Part shown: one piece after another, positions 1 to 6,142 of the stretch
Layout of the letters: each line of letters starts with the position of its first letter
How positions within the stretch are numbered: the first letter of the stretch is position 1
Assembly (NCBI GenBank): GCA_964485585.1
Contig: CAZAJT010000051.1
Location: forward strand, 1-6,334
Reading direction: 5' to 3'
Source: CAZAJT01 sp964485585
GTDB lineage: Bacteria > Patescibacteriota > Microgenomatia > UBA1406 > GWC2-37-13
Length of the DNA: 6,334 bases
The notes under the pieces: model-generated
Told to the model about the DNA's origin: nothing
What the model saw: the letters and a program-made list of their open reading frames with translations, nothing else
Databases searched by the model: none
Made by a program: the position numbers and the translations under genes

Positions 1-41
1 GTTCAGAGATCCTTCGTCGCTTCACTCCTCAGGATGACAGG
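1..41. repeat. Fragment of a widespread dispersed intergenic repeat
   Basis: On the minus strand this stretch reads as TGTCATCCTGAGGAG followed by GAAGCGACGAAGGATCTC, with one base different from the form I remember. I recall that string as a very common dispersed intergenic element in many unrelated bacterial genomes, often mistranslated as small spurious proteins; this is memory, not a search result. Short inverted arms ATCCT (9-13) and AGGAT (31-35) are visible, as expected for an element that folds into a hairpin. It begins at the window edge, so the full copy may extend further left. It carries no reading frame of its own that I would call. Confidence 0.55.
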
Positions 42-70
42 AAGTGCGAAATTCGCGTATTGTTAAAAAA

Positions 71-102
71 CAGTTGAACAATCGGACAATTGAACAGTTG
101 TT
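71..102. repeat. Short imperfect direct repeat, two 16-base units
   Basis: Two consecutive 16-base units begin CAGTTGAACA (71-80) and CAATTGAACA (87-96), matching at nine of ten positions before they diverge. The stretch lies in the 163-base gap after ddl, next to the dispersed repeat at the window edge. Its low-complexity TTGAACA pattern looks like replication slippage or a decayed repeat rather than an operator. A weak stem (CAATT/GATTG, four-base loop) can be drawn on the minus strand, but its T run is several bases away, so I do not call a terminator. The rest of the 1-163 gap shows nothing else I can support. Confidence 0.4.
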
Positions 103-163
103 AATCAATATAATACCACATCTGGCGAAATCAATAAAGATTTAGTAACAGTTATGTAAGAAA

Positions 164-1333
164 CTACTTTTTCAGTTGTAATTTCACTGAGTTTGCGTTT
201 TTAAGAACATCAGATGTAAATGTATAGCTCACTGACTTTTTTTCCTGGTGTTTTTCTTGCGCGAGCGAAATAAGTCTTGATAACAACTCATCGAGCTCTA
301 CCCCACTCTTCTGCCAAAGATGATGATATAAAGTTCCCGGCAGTGGGTTTACCTCACTTGTAAAATACTTTTTCGTCCTCTTGTCATACAAGAAATCCAC
401 CCGCGCAATACCGCTACATCCGATTGCTTTGAATGTTTGCACTGCGGTATCCTGGATGATTTTTGTCGTTTTCTCATCGAGACGAGCGGGAATGTGAATA
501 TTTTTTAACGCCTTCCCCAACTGCGTTCCTCCCTCATCAAGATACTTATCTTCGTAAGAAAAAAACTCTTTGCCAAACGTTGATTCTTGTATTAGTGAAG
601 GTTGAGGATCATAATTTCCCAGAAGCGCGCAGGTGAGATCTACAAAATCTTCCAGACATTTTTCAACGAGGACTTTTGTGTCATAGTGGAATGCAACTTC
701 GAGTGCGAATTCAAGCTCTTGTTCATTGATAGCTTTTGCAAGACCGATGGATGAACCTAGATGCGCAGGTTTTACCATCACCGGCCATCGTAATTTTTTC
801 CCAACACTCTTTAAGACGGTTCCTCTGTTTGTTTCCCATTCGTGTTTCAGAAAATAGAGAAACTCCAGTGTAGGAATATTGTTTGCAAGGCATACCTGTT
901 TCGTGAAAACCTTATCCATTGCTATTGCCGATGCGGCAGTGTCGCAACCGACATAGGGAATATCAAATATCTCAAATACTCCCTGCATGGTACCGTCTTC
1001 TCCGTAAGTACCATGAAAAGCCGGAAACGCAAGATCAACAGAGATGTTTTTTCCGAGCAATCCCTTTTGTTTGAAGCTATTTTTTCCCAGCGATTCTTCA
1101 AGATCGAGGTAAAAACTTCCGGCATCTTTCAATTTTGGTTGCCGATCAGGATTCGTAAAGAATTTCAGCGTTCCCAGCTCTTGTCCGATAAGCCATCGGC
1201 CCTTTTTATCTATATAAACAGGAACGACATTATAATGAAGTTTTCTTAAGCCAGAGATAATCAGTTGTGCCGTGATGATTGATACATCGTGCTCTGCACT
1301 TCGACTACCGAAAAAAACCCCAACGTTTTTCAT
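164..1333 (-). CDS. ddl: D-alanine--D-alanine ligase
   Basis: An ATP-grasp enzyme that joins two D-alanines in the cytoplasm to give the dipeptide ending the peptidoglycan stem. Visible family marks in order: N-terminal SAEHDVS (12-18) with the substrate-binding Glu14; HGTYGEDG (107-114); MDK with Lys141; KPAHLGSSIG (188-197), the ATP-grasp loop; VEK (223-225); SYEDKY (259-264), whose Tyr260 matches the omega-loop tyrosine of true D-Ala-D-Ala ligases; RVDF (311-314); and SEVNPLPG (326-333), with the metal-binding Glu327 and Asn329. At 389 residues it is somewhat longer than typical Ddl (roughly 300-370), mainly through a basic tail after about residue 355. The usual GG near the N-terminus is GS (9-10). 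The ATG is 3 bases after the murF stop with no Shine-Dalgarno sequence, which suggests translational coupling. It is the last gene of the minus-strand array and ends with TAG. Confidence 0.97.
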   Translation of the reverse strand: MKNVGVFFGSRSAEHDVSIITAQLIISGLRKLHYNVVPVYIDKKGRWLIGQELGTLKFFTNPDRQPKLKDAGSFYLDLEESLGKNSFKQKGLLGKNISVDLAFPAFHGTYGEDGTMQGVFEIFDIPYVGCDTAASAIAMDKVFTKQVCLANNIPTLEFLYFLKHEWETNRGTVLKSVGKKLRWPVMVKPAHLGSSIGLAKAINEQELEFALEVAFHYDTKVLVEKCLEDFVDLTCALLGNYDPQPSLIQESTFGKEFFSYEDKYLDEGGTQLGKALKNIHIPARLDEKTTKIIQDTAVQTFKAIGCSGIARVDFLYDKRTKKYFTSEVNPLPGTLYHHLWQKSGVELDELLSRLISLAQEKHQEKKSVSYTFTSDVLKNANSVKLQLKK

Positions 1334-1336
1334 AGT

Positions 1337-2797
1337 TTAGAAATAATTGTCCGGCCAGTCATTTTGAAATAAAATAACATCATTTGGTTTTAATATCGTA
1401 CCGAGATTATTATGTGCTTCCTGCGCAGTCTCAAACCAAATAATATTTTGCTGAGAAAAACTATTCTTCAGTAATCCCTTCTCGATAAACGGTGTTGCGC
1501 TATTTCTAATCAGAATTACAATGTCGGCAACCGTGCTCAACTGTCCCCCAATAGTATAGTGGATTTTCTCATTCTCGTGTCCTGTTTCGACGAGACCGGG
1601 AGTACAGTATATCTTTCTCCGATTGGTAAATCGGCTCAATACTTTTATTGCTTCCCCTACTCCATCAGGATTACCGTTGTAACTATCGTCAATCACCAAA
1701 ACATTGTTACTCTTATTTAGAATCGTCTGGAGACGGTGTGGAATGGGTTTGAGTCGCTCGAGTCCTTTCTGAACATCTGTCACCGATAATCCACGCTGCT
1801 TCCCAATGTGCAACGCTCCGATACTGTCGCCGATGATATACTCACCAAGTAATGTTGTGTGAAATGCTCCCAATGCCTTACCGTTTTCATAGAGATCAAA
1901 AGACACCCCTTCTCCATTATTTTTGAATAGTATATTTTTCGGTTCAATGCGGCTGAGTGAATTTTTGCGACTACTATAAAACTGTTTTGCTCTCTTTCCA
2001 ATGTATCGGGAATGATGTTGAACAACCAACGGTGAGTCAGCGTTTAAGATGATCGTTGCATCTTCTTTTGCGTTTTCAACAACTTCAAATATTGTTGCCG
2101 ACGTTATCTGTAAGTCCCCCATTTTTTCCAGGTGTGCTTCATTTATCCCTGTTACAACCGCAATATCAGGTTTTGTGATGGAACAGATTGCCGCAATATC
2201 TCCTCGGTAGTACTCCCCCATCTCTACGATGTAGACGTCATGAGAACTTGTGAGTTCTTGCAGAATTTGTCGGCTGATCCCGACAGGAGTGTTAATATTT
2301 TTTTGTGTTTTTAATACGGAGTATTTCTGTTCAAGCACTATTGCAAGTAACTCTTTCATCGTTGTCTTGCCAAAACTTCCGGCAACTGCGATGATTGTTA
2401 GTTTTGGGTGTTGTGCAATTTTGTTTTTGGCCTTTCGAATAATATAAGATTTAATGAGGCTGTCAAAAGGATTAAGCAATAATACCACTAGTTGTAGTGG
2501 GATAAAAAACAATGGAAGTAGACCGATGAGTAACACGAAGTAGAGTGCTGATAGTATTCCTAGATTGGGGATAATGGACGATAGAACAAAAATAATCGTT
2601 CCGGAAGCGAACGCATGAATAAGAAATGATAACAGGAATACTAACGTCATCTTCGGCGTCCATGCGAGTTGCGCCCTCCATTGATCTGGTATTCTTCCTT
2701 TACTCTTTTGTAGTGCAACTCGAAACCGCTTCAGATTGTATTCTTCAAGTTGCAGTAAATAGATTGGAAAGAGTATGGTTTGCAACAAACTATTCAT
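1337..2797 (-). CDS. murF: Membrane-anchored MurF-type Mur ligase (D-Ala-D-Ala adding)
   Basis: An ATP-dependent Mur ligase family protein of 486 residues. The central domain has the P-loop AGSFGKTT (139-146), NTPVGIS (169-175), VEMGEYYRGDI (191-201) and NEAHLEKMG (219-227). The C-terminal domain has DDSYNGNPDG (370-379), close to the DDSYNANP signature of MurF, then TPGLVETG (399-406). The expected reaction is addition of D-Ala-D-Ala to the UDP-MurNAc-tripeptide, and the ddl gene 3 bases downstream fits this. The odd part is the first 110 residues: in place of the soluble UDP-binding domain of classical MurF there is a hydrophobic start (about 4-16), a basic stretch (about 21-45) and hydrophobic segments at about 50-75 and 78-109. 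I infer inner-membrane anchoring with the catalytic domains in the cytoplasm. The ATG lies 8 bases inside the upstream hydrolase frame, with no strong Shine-Dalgarno sequence. The family is sure; the exact substrate is less so, because other Mur ligase relatives share these motifs. Confidence 0.9.
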   Translation of the reverse strand: MNSLLQTILFPIYLLQLEEYNLKRFRVALQKSKGRIPDQWRAQLAWTPKMTLVFLLSFLIHAFASGTIIFVLSSIIPNLGILSALYFVLLIGLLPLFFIPLQLVVLLLNPFDSLIKSYIIRKAKNKIAQHPKLTIIAVAGSFGKTTMKELLAIVLEQKYSVLKTQKNINTPVGISRQILQELTSSHDVYIVEMGEYYRGDIAAICSITKPDIAVVTGINEAHLEKMGDLQITSATIFEVVENAKEDATIILNADSPLVVQHHSRYIGKRAKQFYSSRKNSLSRIEPKNILFKNNGEGVSFDLYENGKALGAFHTTLLGEYIIGDSIGALHIGKQRGLSVTDVQKGLERLKPIPHRLQTILNKSNNVLVIDDSYNGNPDGVGEAIKVLSRFTNRRKIYCTPGLVETGHENEKIHYTIGGQLSTVADIVILIRNSATPFIEKGLLKNSFSQQNIIWFETAQEAHNNLGTILKPNDVILFQNDWPDNYF

Positions 2798-3560
2798 TCT
2801 TTTGTAAGAATGTCAGTAATACATCGGTAAATTGTTCTGGTTGATCGGTAAAACTAAAATGTCCGGCATTCGGCACTATTACTAACGATGCATTTGGTAT
2901 CATGCGCTCCATGAGATGCGCGTGATGAAGAGGACTGTCAATATCGTCTTTTCCCCAAATCAAAAGCGTTTTTTGCTTGATCTGTGCTAAGTACATGGTG
3001 AGATCCTCCTGTATAATATTGCGGAAGGTATCTTTCAAATACGGAGTAACAACATAGTCTTCTGCTCCCAGCATTCTGTAAATTGCCTCACGCGGCTTTT
3101 TCATAAACGGAATCTGAAATACCGGTTTTGCTATCTTAGCAATGACGTTCTTCGTTGTTTTCACTGCTGTTTTTTTTCGAATCCCTGAACTATCAACTAA
3201 TACGAGCAAGCGAACGAGTTTTGGGAGCTGTATCGCAAGCCTCATAGCGACGCTGCCACCGAATGAGTGACCGACCACCGCAACATTCTTCATATTCAAT
3301 CTGGTTACAAACTCACTCACCACAGTAACATAATCAGCATGGGTCCACGGCTTTTCAGGGATCTCAGAGTCTCCGAATCCGGGTAGATCAAGGGAATAGA
3401 GCGTAAAGTCTCTCTGTAGTCGTTTCAGCAGGGGGAACCATACCTTACTGTTCGATCGCCATCCATGGAGAAACAGAAGAGTTTTTGGAGCTTTTTTTAC
3501 TGATGAAATATAATAGTTCACTAAGACATCGTGTACGACGATCTGTTTTTTTTGTAGCAT
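2790..3560 (-). CDS. Alpha/beta hydrolase fold protein
   Basis: A cytoplasmic serine hydrolase of the alpha/beta fold, 256 residues from the chosen start. The whole catalytic set is visible (numbered from that start): oxyanion-hole HGW (32-34), DLPGFGDS (58-65), nucleophile elbow GHSFGG with Ser99, WGKDD with probable acid Asp206, and NAGH with His234. A helical cap lies between about 127 and 185. There is no signal peptide. It resembles the MhpC/esterase type, but the substrate cannot be told from sequence. I start it at ATG 3560 because GAGGGA sits just upstream and a promoter-like TACAAT overlaps the earlier in-frame TTG at 3593, which would add 11 residues. It overlaps murF by 8 bases, so it is probably co-translated with cell-wall genes. 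A role in trimming an envelope ester or lipid is only a guess. Confidence 0.92.
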   Translation of the reverse strand: MLQKKQIVVHDVLVNYYISSVKKAPKTLLFLHGWRSNSKVWFPLLKRLQRDFTLYSLDLPGFGDSEIPEKPWTHADYVTVVSEFVTRLNMKNVAVVGHSFGGSVAMRLAIQLPKLVRLLVLVDSSGIRKKTAVKTTKNVIAKIAKPVFQIPFMKKPREAIYRMLGAEDYVVTPYLKDTFRNIIQEDLTMYLAQIKQKTLLIWGKDDIDSPLHHAHLMERMIPNASLVIVPNAGHFSFTDQPEQFTDVLLTFLQKNE

Positions 3561-3564
3561 AGCA

Positions 3565-3570
3565 TCCCTC
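3565..3570 (-). promoter_or_regulatory. Shine-Dalgarno sequence of the hydrolase gene
   Basis: GAGGGA on the minus strand, 4 bases before the ATG at 3560. It is the only clear Shine-Dalgarno match ahead of any of the six coding regions here, and it decides the start in favour of 3560 over the upstream TTG at 3593. Confidence 0.55.
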
Positions 3571-3583
3571 TTTTGGTGCTCAT

Positions 3584-3589
3584 ATTGTA
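3584..3589 (-). promoter_or_regulatory. Possible -10 element for the hydrolase-murF-ddl genes
   Basis: TACAAT preceded by TGG, an extended -10 style context, lies between the dsbA-like stop and the hydrolase start. A transcript beginning near 3577 would carry a short leader containing the GAGGGA site and the ATG at 3560. No good -35 hexamer is visible at 17-19 bases. It may supplement read-through from the dsbA-like promoter. Confidence 0.35.
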
Positions 3590-3603
3590 CCAAAAATCAG
3601 GCA

Positions 3604-4278
3604 CTATTTTGACGCAGTTTCAACAAGTAGTTGTTTGAATTCATCAAAAGATCGGCTGGTGACTTTTTGGCCGTTTAAGAAAAATGTTGGCGTTGCATTC
3701 ACTCCTGCTGCGATACCAGATTGATAGTCTGCGTTCACTTTCTGTTTTACTTCCGATGAATCCCGATCTTTTTTAAATTGTTCAAGGTTAAGATCTAATT
3801 GTTTTGCAAGACCTTCGAAAAATTCATTGACACTCTTTTCTTTTGACCATGTGTTCTGAGTATCAAAGAGCAAGCTCACCATCTCATAAAACTTTCCCTG
3901 CTTTCCTGCAGCTTCTGCTGCATATGCAGCGTCGCGGGAGAATTGGTGCTGTGCAAGAGGAAAATGACGATATATGAACGTGATCTTTTTAGTAACCTCC
4001 GCCTGCCCTGTGTTTGCCGGAGGTGATGCTTCTATTTGAGATCGTATCATCGCATCAAATGCCTGACAGGCAGGACATTGCAGATCGCTGTATTTTACAA
4101 GAATATTCTTTTTTTCCGAAGACCATTTACTATGATCATTGGCTTGCTCTGTTTTTGCAGATTCAACAACCGGTGATGTTTGTGGAGCATTGGTGAATTT
4201 GTACACCGCAAAAAGGAATGAAAATATCAGTAATAGAGAAACTAAGGATATAATGACAGTATTTTTATTGATTTCCAT
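3604..4278 (-). CDS. Membrane-tethered DsbA-like thiol oxidoreductase
   Basis: A thioredoxin-fold protein of the DsbA / thioredoxin_4 type, 224 residues. One N-terminal membrane anchor (about 7-26) follows a short charged start (MEINKN). A flexible Ser/Thr/Ala-rich linker runs to about 55, and the fold begins at NILVKYSDLQ. The active site is CPAC (Cys68, Cys71), and the cis-proline loop is ATPTFF with Pro197, as expected for a redox-active enzyme. A helical insertion lies between about 110 and 190. The fold would sit outside the membrane and introduce or reshuffle disulfides in exported proteins. No DsbB or VKOR partner is encoded in the window. Its ATG is 6 bases after a perfect TATAAT, so the mRNA is probably leaderless; no Shine-Dalgarno sequence is seen. 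It ends with TAG, 43 bases before the hydrolase ATG, and may head that operon. A peptide-substrate or bacteriocin-maturation role cannot be excluded. Confidence 0.92.
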   Translation of the reverse strand: MEINKNTVIISLVSLLLIFSFLFAVYKFTNAPQTSPVVESAKTEQANDHSKWSSEKKNILVKYSDLQCPACQAFDAMIRSQIEASPPANTGQAEVTKKITFIYRHFPLAQHQFSRDAAYAAEAAGKQGKFYEMVSLLFDTQNTWSKEKSVNEFFEGLAKQLDLNLEQFKKDRDSSEVKQKVNADYQSGIAAGVNATPTFFLNGQKVTSRSFDEFKQLLVETASK

Positions 4279-4297
4279 TCAACAATTATACTATGAT
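4268..4297 (+). promoter_or_regulatory. Candidate promoter of the YibE/F gene
   Basis: TTGATT (4268-4273) and TATGAT (4292-4297) are separated by 18 bases, a reasonable sigma-70-type pair. Transcription would start near 4304, leaving only a few bases before the ATG at 4308. The -35 lies inside the first codons of the divergent dsbA-like gene, and the -10 directly adjoins that gene's -10. The AT-rich run offers alternatives: TATACT (4287-4292) and TATAGT (4299-4304). Confidence 0.45.
4285..4290 (-). promoter_or_regulatory. -10 element of the dsbA-like gene, leaderless geometry
   Basis: Perfect TATAAT on the minus strand, with 6 bases (TGTTGA) between it and the ATG at 4278. Transcription would start at or next to the A of the ATG. 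The position expected for a -35, 17 bases upstream (4308-4313), reads TTTCAT, a poor match. It falls on the first codons of the divergent YibE/F gene. Confidence 0.6.
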
Positions 4298-4307
4298 ATA
4301 TAGTCAT

Positions 4308-5342
4308 ATGAAACATTTTTTGATCTGCTTACTTCTGTTGTTCATCTTCCCTCTGCAGATACAAGCGGCATCGAATACGACATACACCCGAGCAAAAATC
4401 ACTGCAATTCGTGATCAACACGTGACGTTATCTGTTACCGAAGGCAATCTCAAGGGAAGAATATTTGAGGCAACGATCGCGTCTCCCGGCGGGAAAGAGC
4501 TGGAATACCAGAAAGGTGACGCAATCTTCATTTCCTATGAAAAAGATAAACAAAGTCAAGAGCATGTTTACATTGTTGATTATGTGCGAAGTAAGCAACT
4601 CCTTATGTTATTTTTTCTTTTTATCGCCCTCGTATTTGCGGTGGGTCGCTGGAAAGGAGTCGCCTCGTTTGCAGGAATGATTTTTTCTTTTATTGTTATT
4701 ATGAATCTGATAATTCCGAACATCTTATTAGGAAATGATCCAGTGCTTATTGCGCTCCTTGGCTCTCTTTTTATACTACCGGTAACGTTTTACATCTCAC
4801 ATGGATTGAACAAAAAAACGACCGTCGCTCTCGTAGGCACATTTCTTTCTCTTGCTATCACTGGCGCACTCGCCTATCTGTTTGTTGTGCTAACCAGAAT
4901 CACCGGGCTGGCAGTGGAAGAAGCTACCTATCTCCAGATGATACAAGGAGGAGCATTGAACGTACGAAATCTGTTGCTTGCAGGCATCATTATCAGCGCT
5001 ATGGGAGTGCTCGATGACATCACTATCTCTCAGACTGCGATCGTTGAACAATTGTCCATTGCTAACCCAAAATATAGCAAGTGGACATTATATAAACATG
5101 CTATGGAAGTTGGACGCGATCATATCGCGTCTTTAGTGAACACGCTCATATTAGTATATGCCGGAGCCTCTCTTCCGTTATTTCTCTTGTTTTATAACGC
5201 TAAAATATCTTACATCTCCGTGATTAATCAGGAGATTGTTACCATAGAAATTGTGAGAACACTAGTGAGCAGCATCGGTATTGTAGCAGCAGTCCCGATA
5301 ACCACCTTTATTACTTGTATGGTGATGAGAAAGAAAGGATAG
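4308..5342 (+). CDS. YibE/F family multi-pass membrane protein
   Basis: A 344-residue membrane protein of the YibE/F family, whose biochemical role is not settled. From ATG 4308 it has a good signal peptide (MKHFLIC, a Leu/Phe core, IQAA near 18-21). A soluble beta-rich region (about 22-95) follows, with TRAKITAIRD and a KGDAIFISYE stretch that suggests a small barrel. About seven membrane segments come next, near 97-115, 119-138, 145-165, 172-195, 220-238, 274-295 and 318-338. Family marks are VGRWKG (112-117), VLDDITISQ (234-242) and GRDHIASLVNTL (269-280). An in-frame ATG at 4293 would add MIYSH and spoil the signal-peptide start, so I prefer 4308. No Shine-Dalgarno sequence is visible. 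It is transcribed alone, divergent from the dsbA-like gene and convergent with tRNA-Leu. The conserved DD motif in the membrane part could suggest transport, but that is inference. Confidence 0.92.
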   Translation: MKHFLICLLLLFIFPLQIQAASNTTYTRAKITAIRDQHVTLSVTEGNLKGRIFEATIASPGGKELEYQKGDAIFISYEKDKQSQEHVYIVDYVRSKQLLMLFFLFIALVFAVGRWKGVASFAGMIFSFIVIMNLIIPNILLGNDPVLIALLGSLFILPVTFYISHGLNKKTTVALVGTFLSLAITGALAYLFVVLTRITGLAVEEATYLQMIQGGALNVRNLLLAGIIISAMGVLDDITISQTAIVEQLSIANPKYSKWTLYKHAMEVGRDHIASLVNTLILVYAGASLPLFLLFYNAKISYISVINQEIVTIEIVRTLVSSIGIVAAVPITTFITCMVMRKKG

Positions 5343-5370
5343 AGGTGTAAGGATTCAAGAAGGCGTGTTG

Positions 5371-5453
5371 TGCCAGAGGGGAGAGTTGAACTCCCACGCC
5401 TTTTCAGGCACAGGATCCTAAATCCTGCGTGTCTGCCATTTCACCACTCTGGC
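5371..5453 (-). tRNA. tRNA-Leu, anticodon UAG
   Basis: A complete type II tRNA of 83 bases. Acceptor arms GCCAGAG and CTCTGGC pair fully. The D-stem is GTG/CAC, the anticodon stem CAGGA/TCCTG with loop TTTAGGA (anticodon at 5418-5420), and the long variable arm pairs GCCT with AGGC around GAAA. The T-stem GGGAG/CTCCC has loop TTCAACT. UAG reads CUA and, by wobble, other CUN leucine codons. After the discriminator A the genome reads CAA, so CCA is not encoded and must be added enzymatically. Confidence 0.97.
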
Positions 5454-5464
5454 TTTGTGAATCT

Positions 5465-5470
5465 ATTATA
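5465..5470 (-). promoter_or_regulatory. Extended -10 promoter element of tRNA-Leu
   Basis: TGATATAAT on the minus strand is an extended -10 (TGn before TATAAT). It lies 11 bases before the tRNA 5' end and 18 bases after the rhomboid stop. A start near 5458 would leave a very short 5' leader for RNase P. The -35 is weak (CTGAGT at 16 bases), as is usual with extended -10 promoters. The tRNA can therefore be transcribed independently of the rhomboid gene. Confidence 0.55.
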
Positions 5471-5488
5471 TCATTTTGCCTCCGAGAC

Positions 5489-6136
5489 TCAGGCTGGAGA
5501 GCGTTTCATTGCGCTAGCAATGAAGTTCCCGAAGATGAATCCTCCGATGTGCGCTAACCACGCAATGCCTCCTTGTCCAACAATTGTTAATGAACCAAGT
5601 CCGCTAAACACTTGAGAGATGAACCAAAAACCCAATACTACTCCCGCAGATAAATCAACTAAGGTAATAAATCCAAAAAATGGCACTAATGTTTTTACTT
5701 TTGAATTTCGGAATAATACAAAATATGCGCCAGCAACACCGGATACTGCTCCGGACGCTCCTATCATCGGTATACCGCTGGAAAAATCTAAAATATATTG
5801 ACTGAGTGTCGCTATTAATCCTGCTGCTAGATAAAAGAGTAAATATTTTACATGCCCCATTCTGTCTTCTATGTTATCCCCAAAAATATGGAGAAACCAC
5901 ATATTTGAAGCAATATGAAAAAGTCCGCCATGCATAAATATTGAAGTAATAATATATTGGTATGAAGCTGGGTTGAATAGATTGAATTCAGAAGGAATAA
6001 ATCCATATTGGTAAATAAATTGTTCAGGATTTGGTGCGGCGATTTGTATGAAAAATACAAATACATTTACCGCTATCAACAGATAGTTTATAAAAGGAAA
6101 TGAATGGCGAGGTGTTTCATCATAGAGCGGGAACAC
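5489..6136 (-). CDS. Rhomboid family intramembrane serine protease
   Basis: A 215-residue rhomboid of the compact bacterial six-helix type, which cleaves membrane-spanning substrates within the bilayer. Visible marks: FPLYDE at the N-terminus, typical of this subfamily; a first helix at about 16-33; the loop and helix FMHGGLFHIASNMWF (67-81) with His69, His74 and Asn78; FGDNIEDRMG (85-94); GASGAVSG (126-133) with catalytic Ser128; and AHIGGFIFGN (195-204) with catalytic His196. The Ser-His dyad is intact. There is no added cytoplasmic domain, and its substrate is unknown. The start is GTG at 6136. It is supported by the family-typical N-terminus and by a TATAAT placed 6 bases upstream, which predicts a leaderless message. 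It ends with TGA, shortly before the tRNA-Leu gene on the same strand. It is divergent from tRNA-Ser across 68 bases. Confidence 0.95.
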   Translation of the reverse strand: MFPLYDETPRHSFPFINYLLIAVNVFVFFIQIAAPNPEQFIYQYGFIPSEFNLFNPASYQYIITSIFMHGGLFHIASNMWFLHIFGDNIEDRMGHVKYLLFYLAAGLIATLSQYILDFSSGIPMIGASGAVSGVAGAYFVLFRNSKVKTLVPFFGFITLVDLSAGVVLGFWFISQVFSGLGSLTIVGQGGIAWLAHIGGFIFGNFIASAMKRSPA

Positions 6137-6142
6137 ACTATA

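Noticed and set aside
62..100. Possible intrinsic terminator after ddl on the minus strand
   Set aside because: A six-T run exists, but the only stem that can be drawn (CAATT/GATTG) is weak, contains a G-T pair and sits several bases from the T run.
842..1249. Open frame of 135 residues on the plus strand, antisense to ddl
   Set aside because: It lies wholly inside a strongly conserved Ddl gene, its translation shows no family motif, and no ribosome site precedes it. It is a shadow of ddl.
164..1333. VanA-type D-Ala-D-Lac ligase and glycopeptide resistance
   Set aside because: The omega-loop tyrosine typical of normal Ddl is present and there are no vanH, vanX or vanRS-like neighbours.
5489..5491. 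TGA read as glycine, as in some candidate phyla
   Set aside because: The rhomboid ends at a family-typical place at this TGA, the next TGA follows within a few codons, and no conserved glycine elsewhere is encoded by TGA.
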